NCBI RefSeq assembly: GCF_032118995.1
Contig: NC_092665.1
Coordinates: 7,683,501-7,747,500, forward strand
DNA: 64,000 nucleotides
DNA from: Asterias amurensis
Lineage: Eukaryota; Echinodermata; Asteroidea; Forcipulatida; Asteriidae
Direction of reading: 5' to 3'
Shown: piece after piece, positions 1 through 12,775 of the stretch
How the letters are laid out: each line of letters opens with the position of its first letter
How positions within the stretch are numbered: the stretch's first letter is position 1
The notes under the pieces: generated by a model
What the model was told of the DNA's origin: nothing
Database searches by the model: none
The model's input: the letters and a program-made list of their open reading frames with translations, nothing else
Translations under genes and position numbers: made by a program

Positions 1-12
1 ATTTCTTGTTTT

Positions 13-72
13 AAGTGCTGGTCAAGCATTATATGAAACGGCCGGTGTCAAATGCAATTGTGTCCTCCATGC
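13..72 (+). repeat. 60-bp direct repeat, copy 1
   Basis: The 60 bases beginning AAGTGCTGGTCAAGCATTAT recur at 2548-2607 with one difference. Together the copies flank about 2.5 kb that contains a foldback-like element. No gene is seen in 1-500. Confidence 0.8.
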
Positions 73-520
73 AAAACTATCCGATCCGGACACTTTTGCA
101 TATGCAATCGTGTCCGGCGCTATGCAAAAACCGTCCGGTGGACATGTACATGACTGTACATATTGTACGTGCGCGCGTAAGCGTACTGAAAACCTATTTC
201 ATCTTGCACTGCTGTTAGACATAATTATCCCACTTAATATAAGTACTGATTTATACTTTTCAGATTGATATGCTTGCGAAGCTTAAGATAATAAGGTTTT
301 TTTATTACCTTTATATTGAAGAAAACAGATGTAAACAATTAAATGGGGAGCTAGCATTGTTTGTAATGTCAAAGGTTGCGCTGATAGTTGCTAGCTCATA
401 AATGACAATACAAAACATCCACACCGGCTGTTGGAACACTTACTAATGCTCAAAATATGAATAATTCACCAATACAAACTAAGGTAAGCAATAATTAGCA
501 TGTTAACTTTTAGCGCACCC

Positions 521-1826
521 CGTTTAAATCGGGGTCCGCCCGATAGTCCGAAGGTCCGTTAGTCCGAAGGTGCAATAGTCCGAAGGTTCGATAGTCCGAA
601 CGCGCAAATTTTCCATAAGAGGGGGTTCATTAGTCCGAAAATGTAATAGGGTTCGTTAATCCGAACATATGATGCGATAGTCCGAAAGTTCATTAGTCCG
701 AAGGTTCATCGATCCGAAGGTTTACTGGTCCGAAGGTTCGGTAGTCCGAATTTTAAAAAGGTTAGTTGGTCCGAAGGTTCGATAGTCCGAAACAAAAACG
801 AGGTTCAACAGTCCGAAGGTTTATTATTCCGAATCGACGATAAGGTTCGATAGTCCGAATCGACGACAAGGTTCGATAGTCCGAATTGACAATAAGGTTC
901 GATAGTCCGAATCGACAATAAGGTTCGATAGTCCGAACTGACAATAAGGTTCGATAGTCCGAATCGATAATAAGGTTCGATTAAGGTTCGAAAGACGCAC
1001 ACCGTGGGGAAATTTAAATAAGAAGTTCGTTTTGTTCATAGATATAAATTAAAATAACTGAAATAACTAGATCGGCCGCGCGTACATACACGGGTTCTGG
1101 CATGGGTCCGCCATTGGCCTATCTCCCCTGGGGTCGATTTCACAAAAAGTTAGGACTAGTCCTAACTTAGGACTAGTCCTAGGAGATATACAATTTGCAT
1201 GGATAGTCCTAAGTTAGGACGAGTAACCGGTCCTAACTCGAGATAAGACTAGTCCTAACTCTTTGTGAAATCCACCCCTGTTCACTTTCTGTGCGTTGCC
1301 GTGGTCACGTGACTTGTTGCCGTCGGCACGTGACATTTTGCGCGTCCAAAGCCTATCTCCCGTGTGCATTTTCTGCGCGTCAGCTTTCGAACGTGAAATC
1401 GTTACCGCGTCCATGGTGAACCAAAATAAATTCTACACAGGCAATGGCGCGTGTGTATTGTCGATTCGGACTATCGAACCTTATTGTCGATTCGGAATAA
1501 TGAACCTTATTGTCAATTCGGACTATCGAACCTTATCGTCGATTCGGACTGTCGAACCTTATTGTCAATTCGGACTGTCGAACCTTATTGTCGATTCGGA
1601 CTATCGAACCTGATTGTCAATTCGGACTACCGAACCTTCGGAATATTTAACCTTATCCTATTTTCGGACTAAAAGGCCATTCGGACTTTCGAACCTTCGG
1701 ACTGTCGGACCTTCGAACTATTGAACCTTCGGACTAACGAACCTTCGGACTAACGGACCTTCGAACTATTGAACCTTCGGACCATCGAACCTTCGGACTA
1801 TCGAGCGGTAACCTTTAAATCTAGGG
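521..1826. mobile_element. Foldback-like element with inverted tandem arrays
   Basis: The left part (about 529-990) is a tandem array of about 25 bp containing GGTTCGATAGTCCGAA. The right part (about 1455-1812) is the same array in reverse complement (TTCGGACTATCGAACC). The outer ends CGTTTAAATC and CCTTTAAATCTAG are also roughly inverted. The core (about 1000-1455) has no transposase ORF and holds a small palindromic MITE (1129-1278). The layout resembles foldback elements, whose long inverted ends consist of subrepeats. Short ORFs in the arrays are translations of the repeat. Confidence 0.7.
1129..1278. mobile_element. Palindromic MITE family C, copy 1
   Basis: Ends GGGTCGATTTCACAAA and TTTGTGAAATCCACCCC are inverted. 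The interior is built of GTTAGGACTAGTCCTAA palindromes. Other copies lie at 16538-16668 and 45576-45723. Confidence 0.8.
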
Positions 1827-1927
1827 ACGAAAGCTTGAATCGTGTGGATTGGTGGTTCAGACCCTACGTGATTGTTTTGGGGATTCCCTCTACCAGGGTT
1901 GCGCACCACATTTTAAACTTAATTATA

Positions 1928-2060
1928 TTCATAAATACCCCCAGACAGTTTCTCTACTCCTATTGTTGGAGAATACCTCACGTGGGGTGTTTAAACCTTT
2001 GATAATGACCAGCTGGAGCTGTTTATAACAAGCTGGCTTCCGCGTGTCGGGCGCGCAAGA
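1928..2060 (+). mobile_element. MITE family A, copy 1
   Basis: Starts TTCATAAATACCC, then CAGACAGTTTCTCTACTCCTA, CACGTGGGGTGTTTAAACC and a GC-rich tail with AGCTGGCTTCCGCGTGTCGG. Similar copies at 19061-19160 (+), 37020-37193 (-) and 61856-62005 (-) define the family. Confidence 0.65.
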
Positions 2061-2547
2061 ATATCACGCGGAACGCAAATCATGGCTAAAGTAAGTAACA
2101 GCGCGTAATCTAAGCGCTCGCGCGTACACATGACCCACGCGCATCGAACAGATTCTTCACACAGTTTTGGGCAAAAATATTTCAAACCTCGAGTTTTCAA
2201 TCGTTGAAGTGTCTATAATAACTGTATTTATGAATGGGAATAACAGAGTAGTGACTCGTTCTTAAACGTCCGTTTAAAACCTTGCAGGGTCGTTGCCGTG
2301 CGAGGTTGTCGCCTTCGGCTCGGGCCTTTATCACACGGCCGCTAAGGGGCCTGCCGGCTTTAAACGGCCGTCGAAAAACTCGTCGATACCCTTTTTCTAC
2401 AAAAGTATCTTCGGGTTTATGGTTCTTTCGACAAAGACGAATAAAGAACACAAAAACATGTTGCGTTTCTAAGCGACCATTGTAATATTGACAAGCTGTA
2501 TAGGGGACATGTCATCAGCGAAAAGAACAAATTTGATTTCTACTTTC

Positions 2548-2607
2548 AAGTGCTGGTCAAGCATTATATGAAACGGCCGGTGTCAGATGCAATTGTGTCC
2601 TCCATGC
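2548..2607 (+). repeat. 60-bp direct repeat, copy 2
   Basis: Near-identical to 13-72 (one substitution, A to G, in TGTCAGATGC). The sequences beyond both copies differ. Confidence 0.8.
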
Positions 2608-5600
2608 TAGATACGTCGCTTTACCAATGGTTAAACTATGCGCTACAGCGCGCGATTATATGGCGCACGCGAAAATTAATGTTCCTACCACGAAGTGACC
2701 TATAACTGGGGAGCGTAGTATTTTCACAAAGTGACGGATCTCGATAGGTCTCTATTACGCATTGGTTTGTACACAGCGCGCTGCAAGCAAAAATGAAATT
2801 TTCATTTTCACAAAGTGACCTATCTGTTTAGGAATTAATTACTAATTAAAATAGTTTTAGGGATGAAAACACATTGATAGTTCTGTATGAATAAAGTATT
2901 CAGCTCTGTTTCCGTCATAAAATAATACAATAAAGTTGGTAAGCAGACTCCGAAAGAGCAGTTTAAAAGTAGTGCAACTTCAATCGTGATTTTCTCCGAA
3001 TACGTTTTTTAAAACAGTGAATTGAACGAGTTAGGTCAGTTCGTGGTACGAACGACGTATTACAAAGTTTTACATGTAGTTTCGAGTACAATTTTTACTA
3101 TCCCTTAATTCACATTTGGAATAGATTGTTATCATCACAGAACAAATTTGCTGAAAAACTAAAACTGTTACTTTTCGCATATTGTGGGTGAATGGAAGAC
3201 CTATTTTGGCCATAGAACATCGACCATTCAGAACGTACAGATGCATGCCTTCCTCTTGGCAAGAAGTACCACAAGAGGGCACCGTCAAATCGCACCCCCT
3301 CCCCGCCCCCTCTTCCCGAACTTTCTTTTGTTGATAAACAAACTGCCTTGGTTGGCTTGGTTGGCATGGACGCCTAAATGTTTGTTAAACACTCAATCGT
3401 ATTGACATGTGTTTTAACCATATTCAACATTTTCTTTAACTTTCAATTTAATAAAATACCTAAGTAGTTGTTTTGTTTTCAACACAATCGACACAATGTT
3501 TGAATATTTCTTTTAACATTGTTTCAAATAGTAGCGATCTGTTTTTTATTCGCATTTATGGCTTCCCATATAGTTTTCTAACCTGGGTTGGCAAAACATC
3601 GGGCTGTGACGTTGCAAAAGAAAGGTCTACCTATACGCCACGTGTCCTGTTTGTCTCGCTGCGAGATAATTTGTAATTTCGAGCAAATGTTCCTCCCACC
3701 TGTGTGAGAAAAATACAGTGCATAATAATCTTTAATGCACATCAAACATACTGCACCATTTGCATAAACTGGAAACTAAGTAGCCGCATATGATGTGAAT
3801 GTTGAGTACCATGGAAGCAGATACTGCCCATGGGCGTCAATCAATGCCCCCCCCCCCCAGTGATATAATGGTGGGGACACAATATATATCATGAAGTTCC
3901 AGTATTGATGCGCAAGACCAGACCCTGTGTCCTTTCATGGGCGTCAATCAAGAAAGGGGGGGCACATTCCTACATGTATGTCACTTCGCACCCAAGTCAC
4001 TTGGTGCCACCGCCGTGTGCATGATTATACAATAATAATACCATACATTTATATGGCGCATCATATGCAGGAGCCTGTATGCGCAACACAAAACATAAAA
4101 CAATGAAAAAGACATTCTATATTGTGTGTCAATCACTCTCTGCCTTTGTAGTCGTTCATTAATGTCATTCATGATGACACCGACAACTGTTTTGTACCGG
4201 TAATTAAAAACAACGACATGCAAGACGATCAGAATAAAGGTTCCTCACCAACCTTGGTATAGTGTTCAAATATTAATTATTATAATATCACTTTTCAAAC
4301 TTTGACGTAAGAGCAATGACTTTCCTATTTCGCACTTGAAAATGACGAAAGATGAACCGTTCCAAAATGCAGGGATACGTAACTAAAACGCAATTTAAAG
4401 AAAAAAAGAGTGATACTTGTACTTCTGGAAAGATTAAAACAGGGCACAAGTTACGTCATCCAATGACTTGACTTGGGTACGAAGTGACCAACATTCATTT
4501 AAGAAATCTTATCGCGACAGAAACTTGGGAGTTTCTTTTTTCAACCTAACTGATGTATGCCTACCGCTGGATAACAAGTACGTTACCCTTGCTGTCTACG
4601 CCTGTACCGTAGGTTCAATAACTGGACCGTTCATGTCTTGACTAAATTTGTCCAAAGATCAATAACATTTGCCTTTGACAAGTGTCCCAGTTTTTTTAAT
4701 TGACACTGTCAGTCTTTCTTTTATCCATTTCACCCAAAAAACATAATAATAATAATAATAATAATAAACAAAAAAGTTATGCAAACATAATATGAAACAA
4801 ATATAAAGACTAAGATTGACTGCAAGTACTTGTGTGAATTAAGACTTTAAATCAAATAATTAATAGTTTTACCAAATAAATCAGTTGATTTTTGTGTTCA
4901 TGTAATTAATTAATTAATTAGTTTAAATGAATAAAAAATAATTAAAAAATTGAATAATCTTTAAATGGGTACATGTAATATGCTTTGCAAGCAGCTGTCT
5001 GTATCGGAACTGCCTATATTGCACCAGAAGCATTACAACCTGAAATTGTAACCCGGGGCCCTAAAGCGGGCCCTGAACCACACAGCGTAAATGATATAAC
5101 TCCCATTATCTCCCCATCCCACATTTTAAGACGAATTGACGCCAATGGCTGCCTTGTAGGGTAATAAAAGTTTTGTTTCACGTCCAATTAATCGGGATTG
5201 CTGTAGAACACGAGGCAATCAAAGGGTACAAATTTGAACAATACAAGGCTAAATAGCCATTTTAAGGCAAAAACAGGGGTCCGCCATTTCATACTAAAAA
5301 CTGCTGACAAATATTGTATTAATGCTTCCAAAAGACCATTAGTAATATATCTCTTTCATCCAATTTTCATTGCTCTAAGACCTACACTAATGACTCTACG
5401 ATGACTCAAATATTGCCAAAACTGATTATTTTGTCCGCCAATTTTGAGTTTATTGTTGAGGTCAGGATACAACATTAAGACCCTTGAAGTTTCAACGTTC
5501 TACTGCGAATGCATTTGATCATCAAAATTGCCCATTTTTCTCTAAAAAACACATTTTTGGCTCTTTTTTCGGATGGGGAGGTCGGATTTGCCTAAAATTG

Positions 5601-5917
5601 TATACAACCTCAAGGCTACCTAGGACCCACCTACAAACCAAATTTCAGCCAAATCCGTTGACCCCCACCTTATCACGGTCTGCCTGGTTCTCTCGTAGAC
5701 ACACGAGTATCTTCAGGTAAATGGTTCTTTCGAAAAAGATGTGTAAAGAAAAAAATTACATGTAGGGTGTCGCATCTCATTTTTTTAATCGAAACTTAAC
5801 CTCCTTAACCCAATGTGTTTTATAAAAAGAGTGGGTTTCGAACTTCAAGGTTTGCTCTGCTGGAGCAGATCTCTTACCACTGCTAGAGCAGATCTCTTGC
5901 CATCCCAGCTATGTATC
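2608..5917. other. Intergenic, no gene recognised
   Basis: AT-rich non-coding sequence. It contains an ATA microsatellite (about 4746-4770), a C-run near 3850, two copies of CATGGGCGTCAATCAA (about 3830 and 3940), and a short CCCGGGGCCCTAAAGCGGGC motif near 5053 that recurs in altered form near 9447 and 9746. ORFs are short and match no family I know. Confidence 0.5.
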
Positions 5918-6715
5918 ACCCATAAATGTAATAACAACCATAAATGTAATATAAACCATAAATGTAATATCCACCATAAATGTAATAAAAATCACCCATA
6001 AATGTAATAACAACCATAAATGTAATAATAACCATAAATGTAATTAAATCAACCATAAATGTAATATCCACCATAAATGTAATAAAAATCACCCATAAAT
6101 GTAATAATAACCATAAATGTAATATCCACCATAAATGTAATATCAACCATAAATGTAATAACAACCATAAATGTAATAATAACTATAAATGTAATTAAAT
6201 CAACCATAAATGTAATATCCATCATAAATGTAATAAAAATCACCCATAAATGTAATAATAACCATAAATGTAATATCCACCATAAATGTAATATCAACCA
6301 TAAATGTAATATCCACCATAAATGTAATATCAACCATAAATGTAATAAGAATCTATCATAATGTAATAAACCGATCAACCATAAATGTAATAAAAATCAA
6401 CCATAAATGTAATATCAACCATAAATGTAATAAAAATCAACCATAAATGTAATATTAACCATAAATGTAATAAAAATCAACCATAAATGTAATATCAACC
6501 ATAAATGTAATAAAAATCAACCATAAATGTAATATCAACCATAAATGTAATAAAAATCAACCGTAAATGTATTATCAACCATAAATGTAATAAAAATCAA
6601 CCATAAATGTAATAAACCGATCAACCACAAATGTAATAAAAATCAACCATAAGTGTAATAACCCAATCAACCATAAATTTAATAAAAATCAACAATAAAT
6701 GTAATAACAACCATT
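5918..6715. repeat. AT-rich minisatellite CCATAAATGTAATA
   Basis: About 800 bp of CCATAAATGTAATA units joined by variable spacers (ACAA, ATAT, TCAA, AAAAATCAA), so spacing alternates between about 15 and 20 bp. Minus-strand ORFs of repeated ITFMVDITFM are the repeat read in frame and not genes. Confidence 0.95.
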
Positions 6716-6935
6716 GTATTAATAAAGTCAAGAATCTACAGACTTTCCAGAAAAAAATTGTTATTTCTAAATTCAAATATTTTTTATTTAATTTTTGATG
6801 TACATGTTTGCTTACAGACAAATTATCCACAAAAAAAAAAAACTTGCCTTAGAAATTCTTAAACTCAACAATTAATTTGTTTTTAGTATTGTGAATACAC
6901 ACTTTTAAATCACGCCCACAAATTCGCATTTATTT

Positions 6936-7525
6936 CAACGTTGGGCCAACGTTGGCCCAACGTATGAATGTTATCTTGGTTGGAAAGTGACCCTTTGGAC
7001 TGTACAACATTTTCTGACGTTGGCACAACCGTAGGACGCCGATGTTAGGTTGCCCACATAATAACTACGTTATGCCAACGTTGGATATTGACATGTTATA
7101 CGGCACAACAATTCCCGACGTTGGCATAACCTAAGGATGCAGACGTTAGGTTGCCCGTATTTTAACTACGTTGAACCAACGTTGGAAATTGACTTGTTAT
7201 ACTGCACAACGTTTCCGACGTTGGCACAACCTAAGGACGCAGACGTTAGGTTGTCCGTATTATAACTACGTTGAGCCAACGTTGAAAAACGACATGTTCC
7301 ACTGCATAACATTTCCCGACGTTGGCACAACCTATATTAGCCGACGTTAAGTTGCCTCTATCTTGTAATTCTAACTGTTGTATTTCATACTGTTTACCAA
7401 CGTTCGAACAACGTTTAAAAACTGACTCTGACCTTCCCGACGTCTGTTCAACGTTTGTTTTTTGATGACGACTTTGTCGACGTTTACCGACGTTGGTCCA
7501 ACGTATACGTGTTAGCTGGGATTAG
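6936..7525. repeat. Tandem repeat of about 115-120 bp with ACGTTGG motifs
   Basis: Four to five diverged units, each with CCAACGTTGG-type palindromes and blocks such as GACGTTGGCACAACCTAAGG and GACGTTAGGTTGCCC. No coding frame. Confidence 0.85.
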
Positions 7526-8641
7526 ACCACTGAACTAGTGTGTCTTAGTTGTGCTTTAGCCCCATGCCAAGTCGGGTCTTGTGGACTTCTGATCAATGAA
7601 CTGTCTGAGATCAATGGAGCGGAACAGCCAACCACAATGCTTTGTGAAATATACACAACACGCGGTTCTTTTTGTTGGTAGTTTTTAATCGTTATCAAAT
7701 GGGTATCAAATGGGTATCTCTAGGCAAACATTTGAGAAGGATTACATAACAGACCTACACCCTGATTTAAAAATGTTGATGAAATGATTAGTAGTTATTC
7801 AGATATGATTTTCAAATTTATTCATCTTCCGGTTTGAACCAAAAATTGGGGTCAATTGGGGTCACATTTTTGCAACGTTTGTTGAATATTGAACGCCAGT
7901 TTCGATGATGGGATAGATTGTAAACAAATCCGTTAAGACGTTCTTGAGTTTTGTTTACCGAACCGTTCATGTAATTACGAATTTAGTGTTTGTAGAAACA
8001 AACACTAAGCTATTGTTGGCTCAGTGTTTGAATCAAAATTCAAAGAAATCAAACGAAACGGTTTTCTCGATGTGTGATCAATGTCTACATTTCAGCCTAA
8101 ATACCATTAATTAACGCCTTTTCAAAGCATTCTACAGTCATACCGGTTTAGACAGGTCAAAAAGGTCAAGAGAGGGTCACCAACATATCCATTTTAGTGA
8201 GTGTATGTAAAGCCCTTTTATATGATGTATAGATTGTCAAAATAGCTCATTATTGGTTGAGCAAATATGAACCTTTGAAATGTATTTTGAACACGCATCG
8301 AACACGAAGCTACTGCATGGATGAGCACTGGAGCGTGACACTACACGTGTTGCACATGTTCAATCTTTATGAACAACCAATGGCGGATTGCGCAGTCCTT
8401 TAGACATGAATTTTTGAAATTTCAACGTCCGATTGTAACCGGAAGACAAGGTCAAAGTTGGGGTCATGTCTGTGGAGCGTAGACGTTAATGGGCATTGTA
8501 ATACAAAGTAAACCTGTTGTTAACAGCCATTCAGCCATGGCAGACAGCTTGATATCAGACGTATTTACTCCAAAGCATTAAGTGAGTAATTTGCAGTAAA
8601 AGAATAAGTTTATTCATACGGAATTTAGAGGATGCTTCTAC
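7526..8641. other. Intergenic, no gene recognised
   Basis: Unique-looking sequence with stops in all frames. I recognise neither coding nor repeat structure. Confidence 0.4.
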
Positions 8642-9272
8642 CACGGAGGAAGGAAGAGAAGGAGTTCGAACGACCCACAAAACAGCAGAGTAACAAAAGA
8701 ATACCCTGACAATGCCCCTGTCTGACCAGTGGAAAAAGATAGTAGACCTCCTGCAGAACGGCCGATTAGTGAGCGCAATTAGATCTCTTTGTACTAAGGT
8801 GTGGTACCGCCACTCTGCACCGTTGCCTTCGTGTAAAGTTGAATCATTGGAGACAAGAATTGTGAATACACACGTTTTCATTTACCGTTTGTGGTGTTTA
8901 CATGGAAATATCATAGCATACTATTTTTCACATTTTTTGCATATTTCTGTCACTAGCGGTGGTTCAAAATTTGGGTAGTAGCACACGAGGGTGGTTGGTA
9001 TTCAATTGTGTTTTTTGATTTGGTGAAAGTGTACACAAATTTTATCAGGTCTCAAAAAAGTTGTTTTTCTGTATTATATCCATACGACATACGACACCAT
9101 GGTTGAGTGAAGAACCAAATGCGCACGCGCAAACTCACAAACGCCAGGTCGCCCATTGTTTGTATAGGGTATGTGGTATTTACGAGGTGTCGTTATTAAA
9201 CGACCGCGGTACCACGGGTTCGGCTTTTGAAGTCCCTTCGTTCGAGCTCCTTCGCTTCGTCCTTCCTCCATG
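8642..9272 (+). mobile_element. CATGG-TIR DNA element, copy 1 (631 bp)
   Basis: Left end CACGGAGGAAGGAAGAG and right end TCCTTCCTCCATG are inverted; the TIR extends through GTTCGAACGAC / TCGTTCGAGCTCC, about 33 bp. Flanked by 7-bp direct repeats CTTCTAC (8635-8641 and 9273-9279). The interior matches 61165-61792 over most of its length and has no transposase, so it is non-autonomous. Confidence 0.85.
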
Positions 9273-9982
9273 CTTCTACTGAATACTTCTGCTTGGAAGT
9301 TTATTTTTTTACCTTTTGCTAGTACTTTGTCAGTAATTACTACTTTTTATTCTCACGACCCAATATTTATGTTCTACATGTATTCCATTCTTTTTGCCTC
9401 TTATTTGCCCAAGAATGCACCACAGAGCATCTAGCAGCAAAATTTTCCCGGGCCCTTAGGCGGGCCCAGACCCCAAGCCGTAAAAGGCTTCGCGTTTAGC
9501 TTTATAGCAGGCTCCATTTTGAACAGATGTGCCTTACCCTTGACTATGCCGGTGATGAGCATAATAATAATGCATAAATACGAAGCTATAATTGAGGTTT
9601 TTCTAGGTACAATAACCATGATAGCAAAAATAGGTGCATCATAGCTTGAAATAAGCATTCAATTTCAACATCTGAGAGGGGGCACATCAGCCCTAAAACT
9701 CCCTAGATTGCACCAGACAGCATATTATACAGCCTAAAAAAAATCCCGGGGCCCTAGAGCGGGCCCCAGACCCAACGCCGTAAGTGCTATGCCCCCCCCC
9801 CCCATCTTTCAATACGGATTGATGCCCTGCTTCATACTCTGCTTCAGTATTGAAAATGGGGCTGACATCAACTCTCAACTCAGGTTTGGTGCACCAAATA
9901 CTACAATTTTACTACAGTATTTCTTGGTAAACAACTGCATTCATATTCGACAACATCATATCATGCATGATCAATATCATCT

Positions 9983-10588
9983 GACCTGGTGTGGCAAGAC
10001 CTGGTCCAGATCAAGCATCGTACAGCATGGTGTGGCGAGACCTTGCCCAGATCAGACACCATCTCACCTGGTGTGGCCAGACCTGGCCCAGATCAGACAT
10101 CATCTTACCTGGTGTGGCCAGACCTGGCCCAGATCAGATATCATCTGACTTGTTGTGGCCAGACCTGGACCAGATCAGACATATCTTACCTGGTGTGGCC
10201 AGACCTGGACAAGAACAGACATCATTCTAAACTATGTGGCCATACCTGGCCTAGATCAGACATCATCTTACCTGGTCTGCCCAGACCTGGCCCAGATCAG
10301 ATATCATCTGACTTGTTGTGGCCAGACCTGGACCAGATCAGACATATCTTACCTGGTGTGGCCAGACCTGGACAAGAACAGACATCATTCTGAACTGTGT
10401 GGCCATACCTGGCCCAGATCAGACAACATCTTACCTGGTGTGGCCAGACCTGGCCCAGATCAGATATCATCTGACTTGTTGTGACCAGACCTGGCCCAGA
10501 TCAGACATCATCTGACCTGGTGTGGCCAGACCTGGCCCAGATCAGATATCATCTTACTTGTTGTGACCAGACCTGGCCAAGATCTAGT
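9983..10588. repeat. 41-bp minisatellite with 163-bp higher-order period
   Basis: About 15 units of roughly 41 bp, with CTGGTGTGGCCAGACCTGGC and CAGATCAGACATCATC. Variants such as GGACAAGAACAGACATC recur every 163 bp, so blocks of four units were amplified together. Overlapping ORFs in all plus frames (ARPGPDQTSS type) are repeat translations. Confidence 0.93.
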
Positions 10589-12408
10589 CATTTTCCTCTG
10601 CTGAAAGAGGGACTTCAGAACATGAAACGCAGTACTATTATAGCAGTACGTTTTCAGAGGTTCTACAATAGAACGTAAGTTGAGGCAGTTAAGACCTCGT
10701 TACACTCAGTGTTTTCAATTTCAGAGCTAAGAAATTATGAAAAAGACGGCCGTATTTTGATTTTATTTGCATTCAGAACGCAAGTCAGGCCAGAGATGTG
10801 AAAAGTCATGTAGGGGATAAATCTGCTAATTTATACTTTTTATGTAAAGAGTTACACGGTTCAATGGTTCGGCGGGAACATTGAATAGGACTGGGTGCGG
10901 TACCCAGGGTAAGGGTTTAAGGTAGACACTTCACGCTTGCTATGCTTTCAATATGCACGTTAAAATTTTGTTAATTTAGTGTTTTCTTAGTCGTTACAGT
11001 TTACTAAAGTATCATCGGCAACAGTAACAGCTACCGTAGCTGAGCAGGGAGTTCAGTACTAGCTTGAGCCTGAAAGCGTTGATTTGCATAGATCAGGTGT
11101 ACGTTTCCAAAATCGGTTGGTTTTTCGTATCTGGCGGTCAACACAGTACTGATGCTTCATGGCAACGACACCTTGTGTCGTAAATTACCGGGCAAAAATC
11201 CCGTCCTGAAGAAAATTTAACAAATGTCGGTACAAAATGTAACGAACATTGTAAGCGGGCTTAAACGTTAAGCTTATGTATATGAAAAGCTTATGTATAT
11301 GAAAAGGATCAGTTGATCCGGTTAGTCAAGTTACACGGTGTAATTAATGTATTTTCAGTGAAGACAAAAATTCGTAATAGCTACAAAAAGTAGCAAACGT
11401 AACAGAGTATGTATATGAAAAGAGAAGACGCACGAGTAAAAAGGATCAGTTCATGATCCGGCCTTTCTTTCAAGTAACAGGTGTAATTATTGTCAGTAAA
11501 GACAAAAATTCGTAAAGTGGTTGCAAAAAGTAAAACAGGGTGTAATTATTTACAGTGAAGACAAATGTTCGATGTAAACGTAGAAGAGTAAGAAGATGAA
11601 AAGAGAAGATGAATGATTAAAAAGGGATCAGTTCATCCGGTTGCAGCATAGCTTGCAGACATACCATATTTGAGTAATAATATGACCTTTATTAAAGTAG
11701 TGTAATTAATGTTTAAAGTATAAGCGGCTTTACAAATTGGAGCTCCCAGAGATGACGTTTCGAGAGTGATTACGTAACAGGGCTTTTCGCAAATCTCTCA
11801 GAATAGCGCTAGATAAGGGTATTCAAAATGAATGTTTTTTTAAACAATTGAAATCTTTTCATAGTCATATGACTCGATTTCCCTATTCTATGAAAACATT
11901 TTAAGTGAATTTCAGCAAAGTTTACGATCTGACCTTTTCGTCTTTAAAAATGAGACCGGATCGTACCTAGTCCAGTCAGAATACAGCGATTTTCACCGTT
12001 AATCCAAAACTCCCATTACGAAAAAAAATCAACTTATTAGACAGCATGGTTTTCCTGTACGGGTGATAACTATGATATCAGCCCCCAGATCCGCCGCTTG
12101 CGCTGGTCTATTTTCGCCCGTGACATTTGGGGTTGTGATGAGCGTGCCATCGGTTGTGCAGCATGCGCCTTGATTAAACGCAATGGGAGATGGCGAGTAA
12201 AAACAATGAATTAGTTATCAATAAACTTTAAATAAACAGAGGCAACAATTTTGCGTAACAATACAATATTTCAATTTCCTTCAATCTCTTACCTTTCAAT
12301 TGCCGCAAATATACAAAGGCATAAATTATATATAGTACTACTCTTATAATTACAAAACGTATATCAATAAATAAAATTAAAACATTCACATTTGAAATGC
12401 TCATTACA
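10589..12408. other. Intergenic with a diverged repeat at 11265-11640
   Basis: No gene seen. Within 11265-11640 two to three diverged copies contain TATGTATATGAAAAG, GGATCAGTTCATCCGG and CAGTGAAGACAAAAATTCG. The remainder has no structure I can name. Confidence 0.5.
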
Positions 12409-12775
12409 GGTGGTAATTACTCAAAATAATTTATACCATTAAAACTGACTTGGTAACAAGCAATGGAGAGCTGTTGATAGTATGAAACATTGTGAGGGCT
12501 TCTTCTGAAGTAACATACTTTTCGAGAAAGAAGTAATTTCCAACGAATTTTGATTTCGAAACCTCAGATTTAGATTTGGAGGTGTCGAAATCAAGCATCT
12601 GAAAGCACACAACTTCGTGTGACAAGGTTTTTTTTTCTTCTTCCATTATAATCTTGCAACATCGACGACCAATTGAGTTCAGATTTTCACGGGTTTATTA
12701 TTTTATGCATAATGTTGAGACACACCAAGTGAGGAGACTGGTCTTTGACAATTACCAAAGGTGTCTAGTGTATTT
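12409..12775 (+). mobile_element. MITE family D, copy 1
   Basis: A family defined by ends TTAAAGGCACTGGACAC and GTGTCCAGTGCCTTTAA, with GGTAATTACTCAAAATAATT and ATTGTGAGAAACGGCTCC inside and often a CTCAGCTGAGG palindrome. This copy is diverged at its left end. Confidence 0.8.

Noticed and set aside
1296..1613. ORFs with SIRTIEPYCRFG repeats at 762-1672
   Set aside because: Translation of the TTCGGACTATCGAACC tandem array, seen on both strands.
5916..6378. Minus-strand ORFs with ITFMVDITFM repeats
   Set aside because: In-frame reading of the CCATAAATGTAATA minisatellite.
9989..10515. Overlapping plus-strand ORFs of ARPGPDQTSS type
   Set aside because: Present in several frames at once because of the 41-bp minisatellite.
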